A stretch of 16,760 nucleotides of DNA from Candidatus Omnitrophota bacterium (lineage in GTDB: Bacteria > Omnitrophota > Gorgyraeia > 2-01-FULL-45-10). The number at the start of each line of letters is the position of its first letter. Within the stretch, counting starts at the first letter, position 1. Positions 1-7,420 of the stretch are shown here, piece by piece. The notes below the pieces were generated by a model, which made no database searches, was not told the origin of the DNA, and saw only the letters and a list, made by a program, of their open reading frames with translations. The translations under genes and the position numbers were made by a program. The DNA lies in the NCBI GenBank assembly GCA_026387135.1, contig JAPLMH010000133.1:1-16760 (forward strand). Direction: 5' to 3'.

Positions 1-10
1 GTCCCATAAT

Positions 11-1012
11 ATGAATTACGCGGATCCGCGGTATATTTCAGTATTTATATTCTCAAGCGTCTTTCTGGTCCTTTTCTGCATTTGGGTCATGAAGAGGCGC
101 CGCTCCCTCATGGAACGTTTTGCCGAAAAGAAGATGATAGATGGGATCGCTCCGCATTTTAGCGTCGCGCGCAAGGTTTTGAAGATGGCCCTGACGGGCC
201 TGGCGTTCCTGCTCTGCATATTCGCCCTTGCGCGGCCGCAGTGGGGCTTTGAATGGCAAGAAGTGAAGAGGACGGGCCTGGATATTCTGATAGGCATAGA
301 TGTTTCCAAGAGCATGCTCGCCAGAGACATGAGGCCTACGAGGCTGGAACGAACAAAGTATGCCGTTAAAGACCTGGTAAGAAAGCTGAACGGTGACAGG
401 ATCGGCCTGATAGCATTCGCAGGCACTTCATTTCTGCAGTGTCCGCTGACGATAGATTATAACGGCTTTCTACTGACGCTTGATGATCTCAATACGGATA
501 CTATACCAAGGCCCGGCACCTCGATCTCAAGCGCCATAAAAGACGCTATAGACGTATTGAAGGGCGCCGACAAAAAGTTCAAGGTCTTCGTCCTGATAAC
601 CGACGGCGAAGAGCTGGAGGGTGATGCCATTAAAGCGGCAACCGAAGCCGCGCAGGCGGGCATACGCATATATTGCGTCGGAGTGGGCACCATAGAGGGC
701 GACCTTATTCCCGCAATAGACGGGCAGGGAGAGAGAGGGTATCTTGCCGACAGATCCGGCCAGGTAGTCAAGACGCGTCTTAATGAAGATCTCTTAAAAA
801 AAATAGCTGTTGCTACAGGTGGTAGTTACGTGAGGGCCACGCCCAGCGATTTCGGATTGACCCTTCTTTATGACAAGAGCATATCTAGACTGGAGAAACG
901 TGATATAGAGGCGAAGATGAAGAAGCATTATCAGGAGCGTTACCAGATATTTTTAGGCATCGCCATCGCGTTCCTTTTATTAGAGCCGCTTATTTCGGAG
1001 AGAAAGAGATGA
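11..1012 (+). CDS. batB: BatA/BatB-type membrane VWA-domain protein
   Basis: This 333-residue protein has the layout of BatA/BatB aerotolerance proteins. Two N-terminal membrane segments (about residues 9-26 and 57-74) come first, then a von Willebrand factor A domain (about 90-280) and a C-terminal membrane segment (about 311-328). The metal-ion-dependent adhesion site is complete: D97, S99 and S101 in the DVSKSM motif, T170 in the PGTS loop and D198 in ITDGEE. The VWA domain should lie outside the membrane bilayer and bind partner proteins through a divalent metal. The choice of BatB over BatA rests on position, since batC follows directly with an ATGA overlap; a BatA gene could lie upstream. 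The ATG at 11 is preferred because it gives the usual short polar head before the first membrane segment. No clear ribosome binding site fits in the 10 bases before it. In-frame bases 1-9 end in TAA and may be the tail of the preceding gene. The biochemical role of Bat proteins is unsettled in general. Confidence 0.88.
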   Translation: MNYADPRYISVFIFSSVFLVLFCIWVMKRRRSLMERFAEKKMIDGIAPHFSVARKVLKMALTGLAFLLCIFALARPQWGFEWQEVKRTGLDILIGIDVSKSMLARDMRPTRLERTKYAVKDLVRKLNGDRIGLIAFAGTSFLQCPLTIDYNGFLLTLDDLNTDTIPRPGTSISSAIKDAIDVLKGADKKFKVFVLITDGEELEGDAIKAATEAAQAGIRIYCVGVGTIEGDLIPAIDGQGERGYLADRSGQVVKTRLNEDLLKKIAVATGGSYVRATPSDFGLTLLYDKSISRLEKRDIEAKMKKHYQERYQIFLGIAIAFLLLEPLISERKR

Positions 1013-2301
1013 TGCGCTGTAAAGCTTTGATCATAACTGCCCTGATGCTTATATTTGGCGCGGGGACGCTCTTTGCTTCCACCGATGCAGATGTAAAAAA
1101 GGGCAATATGTTGTATAATAGCAAACGATATGATGAAGCGATAAAAGTATATGATAGCGCCCTCGACAAAAAGTCCGATGACGCGATGCTCAGGTTCAAT
1201 AAGGGCGATGCTCTATACAAGAAGAATTCTTATAATACTGCTATAGAGTCCTATAATAAGGCCATTGCTCAGGGGAGGGCCTGGGTATTGGCAGGCTCGG
1301 ATTACAATATAGGTAACTCTAATTATAAAATAGGGTCGGGGTGGGCCTCCTCTGATATAAACAGGGCCAAGGACTCTTATGAAACTGCTTTGCAGTTCTA
1401 TAAGCGCGCCATAGACCTGGACCCCAATGATAAAGACGCAAAGTTCAATTATGAGTTTGTAGATCAGAAGTTGATGAGCTTGAAGGAGAAGGAAGAGAAG
1501 GAGAAGAAGAAAGAGAAAGACCAGAAGCAGAATCAAGATAACAAGAAAGACCAAAAGCAGGATAAGGATAACAAAAAAGATCAGAATAAAGATAGTCAGG
1601 GCGGACAGGGTAAGCAAGATAACAAAGAACAAAATAATAAGGATCAGAAAGATCAACAGAAAGATCAACAAAAAAATCAGCAGCAGAATCAACAACAGGA
1701 CCAACAGAAGAATAAGCAGCAACAAGATCAAAAAAAGCAGCAGGACCAAAAGCAGCAGCAAGATCAAAAACAGCAAAAAGACCAAAAAGATCAGAAGGAC
1801 CAAGAGAAGCAGCAGTCGGATCAAAATAAAGAAGAAGGTAAAGGGTCCCAGCAGAACCAGCAGCAGTCAAAGAGCGAAGAACAAAAGAAACAAGAAGAAG
1901 AGAAAAAACAAGAAGAGCAGAAAAAACAAGAAGAAGAGAAGAAGCAAGAAGAGCAAAAGAAGCAGGAAGAGGAGCAGAAGAAACAGGAAGAACAAAAGAA
2001 ACAGGAAGAACAGAAGAAACAGGAAGAACAAAAGAAACAGGAAGAAGAGAAGAAGCTGGGGGAGAGTCAGCCTAAACCGCAAGGCCAGGGAGAGAAAGAA
2101 GAGCCGCAACCTAAGCCTCAGGAAGAGAAGGAAGGCCAGGCCCTTCAGTTTTACGAACAGGGTGAGGGCGAGAAGAGAGATATGACCGAGGAAGAGGCTA
2201 AGATGATGCTCGAAGGATATAGGGGCGAAGAGGCTACGGCTCAATCAATTAGGATGCGTAGAAAGCAGGTGCCTATGGCTGAACCGGATAAGGATTGGTA
2301 G
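1009..2301 (+). CDS. batC: BatC-like TPR protein with long K/Q/E/D low-complexity tail
   Basis: This 430-residue protein starts with a signal peptide (hydrophobic stretch about residues 5-23, possible cleavage after LFA). Three helical TPR-type units follow (about 26-150; motifs such as YDEAIKVYDSAL and YNTAIESYNKAI). Residues about 158-375 are an extreme low-complexity region: first Asp/Gln/Lys/Asn-rich (to about 278), then KKQEE repeats (about 289-348), then a Pro/Gln/Glu stretch. The last 45 residues return to normal composition and end in PDKDW, resembling the conserved C-terminal end I recall from BatC proteins. The gene overlaps batB by 4 bases (ATGA), implying translational coupling. 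A second ATG directly follows at 1012. TPR repeats usually bind peptides or partner proteins, so it probably scaffolds the other Bat proteins on the outer face of the membrane. The highly charged tail may be disordered or form a single charged helix. No enzyme activity is visible. Confidence 0.82.
   Translation: MMRCKALIITALMLIFGAGTLFASTDADVKKGNMLYNSKRYDEAIKVYDSALDKKSDDAMLRFNKGDALYKKNSYNTAIESYNKAIAQGRAWVLAGSDYNIGNSNYKIGSGWASSDINRAKDSYETALQFYKRAIDLDPNDKDAKFNYEFVDQKLMSLKEKEEKEKKKEKDQKQNQDNKKDQKQDKDNKKDQNKDSQGGQGKQDNKEQNNKDQKDQQKDQQKNQQQNQQQDQQKNKQQQDQKKQQDQKQQQDQKQQKDQKDQKDQEKQQSDQNKEEGKGSQQNQQQSKSEEQKKQEEEKKQEEQKKQEEEKKQEEQKKQEEEQKKQEEQKKQEEQKKQEEQKKQEEEKKLGESQPKPQGQGEKEEPQPKPQEEKEGQALQFYEQGEGEKRDMTEEEAKMMLEGYRGEEATAQSIRMRRKQVPMAEPDKDW
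1873..2052 (+). repeat. In-frame 15-bp tandem repeat inside batC
   Basis: About twelve degenerate copies of a 15-base unit encode five residues of the type E-Q-K-K-Q or E-E-K-K-Q, with one extra codon near 1972. The copies differ mainly at synonymous AAA/AAG, GAA/GAG and CAA/CAG positions. The block lies within a 189-base stretch (1868-2056) that contains no T on the + strand. It is a coding minisatellite likely to vary in copy number between strains. It has no spacers and is not a CRISPR array. Confidence 0.85.
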
Positions 2302-2308
2302 TTGATCG

Positions 2309-4174
2309 ATGAGAAAAGTCTTAATTTTACTAATTTTATCATTGATGATTCTTGGCGCCGAAGTATTTGCCGATGATATCAAGTTTGAAGCGGCGGTAGA
2401 CAAGAAGACGGTTGCTATAGGCGAGAGCGCCCAGCTCGGACTCACTTTTTACGGCACGCAGAATGTTCCGGCACCCGACATAGGCAACATAGACGGGTGC
2501 GAAGTCCGGTACCTCGGTCCATCCACCATGATGACGGTCATCAACGGGACCGTATCCAACTCTATAACTCATATGTATAAAGTGCAGCCGCTAAGGCTGG
2601 GGAAGTTCCAGCTCGGCCCGTTCACATTTAAGTACGAAGGAAATACTTACACGTCCAGCATAGCATTCCTGACCGCAACGGAGGAGAAGACAAGACAAGA
2701 GCCCGCAAAGAAGGAAGACGAAGAGAATATCATTGATTCGCTTGATATAAAGGATAGATTATTTTTAACTCTCAAGATTGACAGGACGACAGCCTATGTA
2801 AACGAGATCGTGCCCATTACGATAAAGGTCTATGTCAACAGGATGAATGTGAGCGACATACAACTTCCCACCTTTAATCAGGAGGGTTTTTCAAAGGCGC
2901 AGTTCGAGGACCCGAAGCAGTACCGTGAGCGCATGGGAGGACTGTTGTATGATGTGCTGGAGTTCAGGACGACCATCTTCGGGAGCAGGGCCGGCGACTA
3001 CAAGCTGGGCCCGGCGACTTTAAAATGCAATCTAGCCGTGAAGAAGAGGGTGCGTAATATGTCGGCATTGGACGACGATTTCCTGAACGACAGAGGCGTG
3101 AGGGACCCGTATTTTGAGGACTTCTTTACAAGATATGAGCGTTATCCTGTAGAGCTGAAATCCGACGAAGCCAACCTCGTGCTCCTGGCGCTTCCGCAGG
3201 AGGGCAGGCCGGAAGACTTTTCAGGGGCGGTGGGCGACTACCAGTTCATATATTCGGCAGGACCAAAAAAAGTTAAAGTCGGAGATCCCGTAACGCTCAA
3301 GATGGAGATAAACGGGACAGGCAACTTTAATACGGTGATAATTCCAAAATTGGAAAATACGGAAGGCTTCAGGGTGTATGAGTCTCAGATAAAGACCGAG
3401 GCAGGGAGAAAGACTTTTAGGCAGGTACTTATACCTGAATCCGATAAAGTTTACCAGACACCTAAGGCCATATTCACTTACTTCGATCCCGAGAAGAAGA
3501 TGTATAAGACCATAACGCAGGAACCTGCACCGTTGCAGGTGGAGAAGATCCTAGAGTCGCCGGCGCAGGTGATAGGGCAAGCGCCCGGGAGTCCTTCGAC
3601 TACACCTCTGAATTTCGAACGTCCGCCCGAAGAGAAGAGAGAGGATTCCCAACCTCAAGGAGACATCCTGTACATAAAGGAATCTATGGGCAGAGTTCAA
3701 AAAAGAGGCTCCGAAGTCTATAAAAATATATTCTTCCTTGTGATCTTCCTGGCGCCATTTTTGATCCTGATAGTCGTATATCTTATTTATGCAAAACAGG
3801 ACCGTCTCAGGCGGGATACAAAATATGCGCATAGAACGGAAGCTTTTAAGAGTATGCACAAAGAATTTTTTGAGCTGAAGCGCCGTTTGAAATCGAACGA
3901 CTCAAAAGGCTTCTATGAGACGCTCTTCAAGGCCATCCAGGATTATCTCGGGGGCAGGCTCTATATACCTGTGGCCGGGTTGACCTTCGATACGGTTGAG
4001 CCGGTGCTCAGGTCAAAAGGAGTGGGGCCGGAAACGCTGAACAAGATAAAGAATATATTTAGCGTATGCGACAGGGCAAAGTTCGCTCTTATAAACGCGG
4101 ATACGCTCTTGATGAAGGATGATATGAAGTTTCTCGAAGAGATAATACGGGAACTGGAAAGATACAAGATATGA
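2309..4174 (+). CDS. batD: BatD-like oxygen-tolerance family membrane protein
   Basis: This 621-residue protein has a signal peptide (about residues 1-21, ending EVFA). A large extracytoplasmic region of beta-sandwich-like repeats follows (about 22-415; opening FEAAVDKKTVAIGES, with later cognate segments IDRTTAYVNEIVPI and AGPKKVKVGDPVTL). This pattern of repeated 'x-V-x-x-G-x-x-x-x-L' strands is typical of BatD. A Pro/Glu-rich linker (about 425-455) leads to one membrane segment (about 473-494) and a helical cytoplasmic domain (about 510-621). It begins 7 bases after batC and overlaps the next gene by 4 bases, so it belongs to the same operon. In the Bat system it is expected to be the large envelope subunit interacting with the VWA and TPR proteins. 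No catalytic residues are evident. Length is within the usual 550-650 range. The ribosome binding site is weak, suggesting reinitiation after batC. Confidence 0.83.
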   Translation: MRKVLILLILSLMILGAEVFADDIKFEAAVDKKTVAIGESAQLGLTFYGTQNVPAPDIGNIDGCEVRYLGPSTMMTVINGTVSNSITHMYKVQPLRLGKFQLGPFTFKYEGNTYTSSIAFLTATEEKTRQEPAKKEDEENIIDSLDIKDRLFLTLKIDRTTAYVNEIVPITIKVYVNRMNVSDIQLPTFNQEGFSKAQFEDPKQYRERMGGLLYDVLEFRTTIFGSRAGDYKLGPATLKCNLAVKKRVRNMSALDDDFLNDRGVRDPYFEDFFTRYERYPVELKSDEANLVLLALPQEGRPEDFSGAVGDYQFIYSAGPKKVKVGDPVTLKMEINGTGNFNTVIIPKLENTEGFRVYESQIKTEAGRKTFRQVLIPESDKVYQTPKAIFTYFDPEKKMYKTITQEPAPLQVEKILESPAQVIGQAPGSPSTTPLNFERPPEEKREDSQPQGDILYIKESMGRVQKRGSEVYKNIFFLVIFLAPFLILIVVYLIYAKQDRLRRDTKYAHRTEAFKSMHKEFFELKRRLKSNDSKGFYETLFKAIQDYLGGRLYIPVAGLTFDTVEPVLRSKGVGPETLNKIKNIFSVCDRAKFALINADTLLMKDDMKFLEEIIRELERYKI

Positions 4175-4941
4175 AGAAGGCGATAATGGTTTTGATATTT
4201 CTGGTCTCTTCGGTTAATCTTGCTATTTCAGCCGAAGAGGCCGAGGACCCGGGCGCCTTGTTCTATAAAGCCAACTCACTTTATGAAGGGAGGGAGTATG
4301 AAAAAGCCTCCGAGGAGTACGCAAAGATACTGAATGTTGATTTCGACAGCGGCCCGCTATATTTCAATATAGGGAATACTTTCTTCAAGATGGGAAAGAT
4401 CGGATATGCCATACTCGCATACAAAAAAGCTCAAAGGCTGATGCCGGGAGACGGCGATCTTAAATCAAATCTCGCTTACGCCGAATCGCTGACCGAAGAT
4501 TCAGCTCTTCAGCCACCGAGCCAGAACAGGATAGCCTGGTTCTTCAAGTTCCCTTTCAGGGAATACAGCCTGAATACGGTATCGGCTATATTGATCGCTT
4601 TATATCTCATACTGATCGGGATGCTTTTGACGGGCATTATAAATCCTGCCTTTAAGCGCCGTATGTCCATCTTATTTTATCCTCTGCTCATAGGGTTTTT
4701 ATTGACGCTTGGAGCGTTCATCATCAGGTATTATAATGAGGAGATCCTAAGTCATGGTGTAGTGGTTGTCAAGGAAGCCGAGTGCAAATACGAACCTATT
4801 GATAAGTCTAACAACTATTTTACGCTGAAAGAGGGGCAGGAGGTGCTTGTGCTCAAGACCAGGTCCGGCTGGAGGCGCATAAGAAGGCTTGATGGAAAGC
4901 TGGCCTGGGTGAAGAGCGATGCGGTTGAAGAGATTGACTAG
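4171..4941 (+). CDS. batE: BatE-like TPR and SH3-domain membrane protein
   Basis: This 256-residue protein has a signal peptide (about residues 1-20, cleavage likely after AIS-A), two TPR units (about 27-105; LFYKANSLYEGREYEKAS and LYFNIGNTFFKMGKIGYAI), two membrane segments (about 135-156 and 165-186) and a C-terminal bacterial SH3-like domain (about 195-252; LKEGQEVLVLKTRSGWRRIR, then GKLAWVKSDAVE). The order TPR - two membrane helices - SH3 is that of BatE. It overlaps batD by ATGA and is the last gene of the Bat operon. TPR and SH3 modules suggest protein or cell-wall peptide binding at the outer face of the cytoplasmic membrane. Assignment comes from layout and position; the biochemical function is unknown. 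Confidence 0.8.
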   Translation: MKKAIMVLIFLVSSVNLAISAEEAEDPGALFYKANSLYEGREYEKASEEYAKILNVDFDSGPLYFNIGNTFFKMGKIGYAILAYKKAQRLMPGDGDLKSNLAYAESLTEDSALQPPSQNRIAWFFKFPFREYSLNTVSAILIALYLILIGMLLTGIINPAFKRRMSILFYPLLIGFLLTLGAFIIRYYNEEILSHGVVVVKEAECKYEPIDKSNNYFTLKEGQEVLVLKTRSGWRRIRRLDGKLAWVKSDAVEEID

Positions 4942-4963
4942 AATGCGCCGCATATGATATATT
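4934..4963 (+). promoter_or_regulatory. Candidate sigma70-type promoter for gpsA
   Basis: TTGACT (4934-4939) and TATATT (4958-4963) each match the bacterial -35 and -10 consensus at five of six positions, with an 18-base spacer. The -35 element overlaps the end of batE. Transcription would start near 4970, giving a leader of about 15 bases that holds the ribosome binding site AAGGA at 4975-4979, five bases before the gpsA ATG. This would separate gpsA and the downstream genes from the Bat operon. It is a consensus match only. Confidence 0.4.
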
Positions 4964-4984
4964 AATGAGCTTATAAGGACAAAG

Positions 4985-5983
4985 ATGAGGAATATTTCGA
5001 TCATAGGTGATGGAGGCTGGGGCACAACCCTGGCCATACTGCTTTCCGGAAAAGGGCATAATGTCACGCTCTGGGGCGCATTTCCGGAATACGTGGAAAC
5101 GGTTAAGGCTAAAAGAGTTAACGCAAAATTTCTACCGGGAATAAAGATACCTCACGAAGTCAATATCACTTCATCTCTGAATGAGGCGATCGAGGGCAAA
5201 GAGATAATAGTGTTAGCCGTTCCTTCTCAGTATATGAGGAGTGTCTTGACAAGGCTCACGCCCTATAAATTGGCCGGCAAGGTATTTGTGAGCGTCACTA
5301 AAGGCATTGAGAATAAGACTCTCAAGCGGATGTCGGAGATAGCGTATGAGCTCCTCGGTAAGATAGATATATGCGTCCTTTCCGGGCCTTCGATAGCGCA
5401 CGAAGTGGCGCAGGGGAGCCCGGCAACGCTGGTGGCATCTTCCGGCAATTCGGCTCTTGCAAAAGATATTCAGGATGTGTTTATAACGGACCGTTTCAGG
5501 ATATATACTAACGATGATATGATCGGAGTGGAGCTGGGAGGTTCGCTGAAAAATATTATAGCTATTGCGGCGGGCATCTGTGACTCTCTAGGTTTCGGTA
5601 CGAACGCAAAAGCAGCGCTCCTCACGCGCGGCCTGATAGAGATGGCGCGCCTTGGAGTTGCTTTGGGGGCGAAGAAGGATACTTTTTACGGATTAAGCGG
5701 CCTCGGTGACCTGACGACGACCTGTATAAGCAAGTACAGCAGGAACCATCATTTCGGGGAAGAGATCGGTAAAGGAAAGTCTTTGAAAGAGGCTCTGAAA
5801 GAGACTGAAATGGTGGTGGAGGGCGTAGCTACCACGGAATCAGCTTATGAATTAGCAAGAAAACATAAGGCCCAGATGCCTATAATAAGCGAGATATATA
5901 AGGTGCTCTACGAAAATAAGGACCCCAAAAAAGGAGTCCACGACCTTATGACGCGCTCGCCCAGAGAAGAAGGTTTTTATTAA
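4985..5983 (+). CDS. gpsA: NAD(P)-dependent glycerol-3-phosphate dehydrogenase
   Basis: This cytoplasmic enzyme reduces dihydroxyacetone phosphate to sn-glycerol 3-phosphate, the backbone of phospholipids. At 332 residues it has the normal family length. The N-terminal Rossmann domain carries the dinucleotide loop GDGGWGTTLA (residues 8-17). SVTKG (103-107) holds the conserved Lys106, and LSGPS (132-136) is the family motif. The C-terminal helical domain contains GGSLKN (185-190) with catalytic Lys189, followed by GLGDLTTTC (239-247) and SRN (252-254). All hallmark residues are present. The ATG is set by a good ribosome binding site (AAGGA, 4975-4979). The 43-base gap after batE carries a plausible promoter, so it may head its own transcription unit. 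A tRNA-Pro gene follows. Confidence 0.97.
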   Translation: MRNISIIGDGGWGTTLAILLSGKGHNVTLWGAFPEYVETVKAKRVNAKFLPGIKIPHEVNITSSLNEAIEGKEIIVLAVPSQYMRSVLTRLTPYKLAGKVFVSVTKGIENKTLKRMSEIAYELLGKIDICVLSGPSIAHEVAQGSPATLVASSGNSALAKDIQDVFITDRFRIYTNDDMIGVELGGSLKNIIAIAAGICDSLGFGTNAKAALLTRGLIEMARLGVALGAKKDTFYGLSGLGDLTTTCISKYSRNHHFGEEIGKGKSLKEALKETEMVVEGVATTESAYELARKHKAQMPIISEIYKVLYENKDPKKGVHDLMTRSPREEGFY

Positions 5984-5990
5984 AAGGTAG

Positions 5991-6105
5991 CGGCAAAGAA
6001 TTTGCGCTTTCGGGACGTGGCTCAGCCCGGCTAGAGCACTTGCTTGGGGTGCAAGGGGTCGACGGTTCAAATCCGTCCGTCCCGACCAGTACAAATTTTT
6101 TGCCG
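5991..6105 (+). repeat. 14-base inverted repeat bracketing the tRNA gene
   Basis: The left arm 5991-6004 (CGGCAAAGAATTTG) and the right arm 6092-6105 (CAAATTTTTTGCCG) are reverse complements at 13 of 14 positions. In RNA the one difference is a G-U wobble, so the transcript can form an unbroken 14-pair helix. The helix encloses the whole tRNA with six extra bases on its 5' side and three on its 3' side. The left arm can also fold on itself (GCAAA 5993-5997 with TTTGC 6001-6005). A processing stem, for example for a double-strand-specific RNase, is an inference. Together with the tRNA this accounts for most of the 146-base gap between gpsA and hom. Confidence 0.7.
6011..6088 (+). tRNA. tRNA-Pro (anticodon GGG), CCA encoded
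   Basis: A complete cloverleaf can be drawn by hand. The acceptor stem CGGGACG/CGTCCCG (6011-6017 with 6078-6084) has seven Watson-Crick pairs. The D stem is GCTC/GAGC (6020-6023 with 6034-6037), the anticodon stem CTTGC/GCAAG (6039-6043 with 6051-6055) with loop TTGGGGT, a five-base variable loop at 6056-6060, and the T stem GACGG/CCGTC with loop TTCAAAT. The anticodon GGG lies at 6046-6048 and reads proline codons CCC and CCU. The C1-G72 pair and discriminator A (6085) are the usual bacterial proline identity features. The 3' CCA (6086-6088) is encoded in the DNA. It lies on the same strand between gpsA and hom and may be co-transcribed with them. Confidence 0.97.
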
Positions 6106-6129
6106 ATACCATAAATTAAGGTCCAGAAC

Positions 6130-7419
6130 ATGAAGAAGATAAACATAGGTCTGATAGGGTTTGGCAAGATCGGCAGCGGCGTGATAAAAGCTCTCCGGTC
6201 AAAGAAGGCATTTTTAAAAGAGAAGTCGGGCGTTGATATAAATATCGTGCGGATATGCGATAAAGATATCAAGTCGAAGCGCCCTGTCGCGGTCAATAAG
6301 TCTCTCCTGACCAAGTCCCTGGGGAAGGTCCTGTATGATCCCAAAATACATATTGTAGTCGAGCTTATGGGAGGCATACGTCCCGCTAAGGACGTGATAC
6401 TGGAGGCCCTCCGAAGCGGAAAACATGTTGTGACCGCCAATAAAGCCCTTCTCGCCGACAGCGGAAATGAAATATTCAGCCTGGCTAACTCACTCGCTCT
6501 TAATGTCGCTTTTGAAGCAAGCGTAGGAGGAGGCATACCTATAATAAAATCTCTTAAGGAAGGATTTATCGCCAACAGGTTCGATCTTGTTTACGGCATC
6601 GTGAACGGCACCAGCAACTTTATATTGACCAAGATGGCCGAGGGGTCCGTAAACTTCAAAGATGCGTTAAAGATAGCTCAGGAGAAGGGTTATGCCGAGC
6701 CGGATCCGTACCTAGATATAAGCGGGATGGATTCCAGCCATAAGTTAAGCATACTGGCGTTTTTAGCGTTCGGTGTATCGCCCAAACCTTCCGATATTTA
6801 TACCGAAGGCATTACAGAGATAGAGTCCGGTGACATAGAATATGCCAAAGAGCTCGGTTATGCCGTTAAGCTACTTGCGATAGCTAAGAGGTCGGGGGAT
6901 TCGGTAGAGTTGAGGGTGCACCCGACGATGATCCCGAAGAGCCATCTACTGGCAAGCGTCGGCGGTGTATACAACGCGGTATTCGTAAAAGGCGATCTGA
7001 TCGGAGAGAATCTATTTTATGGCCAGGGGGCGGGTGCTCTTGCGACTTCAAGCGCCGTGGTGAGCGATATCATAGGTATAGCGCAGCAGGTCTCATGCTG
7101 CGGCAAGGTTACCGGGCACATGGCATTCAGAAAAGACGTAAAACATATAAAGAATATAGACGATATCAAGACCAGATTTTATATGAGGTTCTCTGCTATA
7201 GATAAACCGGGCGTACTGGCGAAGATATCCGGGATACTCGGCAAACATAATATAAGCATAGCCAGCGTTACGCAAAAAGAGAAGAAGAATTCCAGCATTG
7301 TGCCGATAGTGATGATGACTCACGAAGCGCTCGAGCTTGATATGGCGAAGGCGCTGAAAGAGATAGACGGTTTAAGCGCCATAAAGAAGAAGACCGTAAA
7401 AATAAGGATCGAGAGCTGA
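6130..7419 (+). CDS. hom: Homoserine dehydrogenase with C-terminal ACT domain
   Basis: The enzyme reduces L-aspartate 4-semialdehyde to L-homoserine with NAD(P)H, at the branch point to threonine and methionine. Its 429 residues have the monofunctional Hom layout. The Rossmann domain has the loop GFGKIGSG (10-17), and TANKALLA (102-109) carries the conserved Lys105. The catalytic and dimerisation part has GGGIPII (133-139), GIVNGTSNF (156-164) and GMDSSHKL (199-206), with Asp201 and Lys205 in the usual active-site region, then GQGAG (298-302). The C-terminal ACT domain (about 350-425, beginning RFSAIDKPGVLAKI) predicts feedback control, most likely by threonine. AAGG at 6118-6121 is the likely ribosome binding site. 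It opens an aspartate-family operon, with thrC starting one base after its stop codon. Confidence 0.97.
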   Translation: MKKINIGLIGFGKIGSGVIKALRSKKAFLKEKSGVDINIVRICDKDIKSKRPVAVNKSLLTKSLGKVLYDPKIHIVVELMGGIRPAKDVILEALRSGKHVVTANKALLADSGNEIFSLANSLALNVAFEASVGGGIPIIKSLKEGFIANRFDLVYGIVNGTSNFILTKMAEGSVNFKDALKIAQEKGYAEPDPYLDISGMDSSHKLSILAFLAFGVSPKPSDIYTEGITEIESGDIEYAKELGYAVKLLAIAKRSGDSVELRVHPTMIPKSHLLASVGGVYNAVFVKGDLIGENLFYGQGAGALATSSAVVSDIIGIAQQVSCCGKVTGHMAFRKDVKHIKNIDDIKTRFYMRFSAIDKPGVLAKISGILGKHNISIASVTQKEKKNSSIVPIVMMTHEALELDMAKALKEIDGLSAIKKKTVKIRIES

Positions 7420-7420
7420 T

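Noticed and set aside
1213..1824. Long minus-strand open frame rich in Leu/Ile opposite batC
   Set aside because: It is the reverse reading of the Lys/Gln/Glu low-complexity codons (CTT, CTC, TTG, TTC), with no ribosome binding site or normal protein composition. The plus-strand BatC reading explains the sequence.
1873..2052. Short regular repeats considered as a CRISPR array
   Set aside because: Units are 15 bases, contiguous, without spacers, in frame, and code for a charged tail.
1867..2244. Second Leu/Phe-rich minus-strand frame that looks like a membrane protein
   Set aside because: It is also a mirror of the KKQEE repeats; its apparent hydrophobicity is produced by reversed AAG/GAA codons.
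6089..6105. T-run after the tRNA considered as an intrinsic terminator
   Set aside because: There is no hairpin immediately before the T residues other than the tRNA itself, and the T-run is followed by GCCG that pairs with the upstream arm at 5991-6004.
5984..6129. Gap checked for a T-box or other riboswitch upstream of hom
   Set aside because: After the tRNA and its flanking arms only 24 bases remain before the hom start, too few for a known leader regulator; no T-box core motif seen.
5946..6575. Minus-strand frame spanning the tRNA and the start of hom
   Set aside because: It runs through a complete tRNA gene and the Rossmann domain of Hom; no recognisable protein motif.
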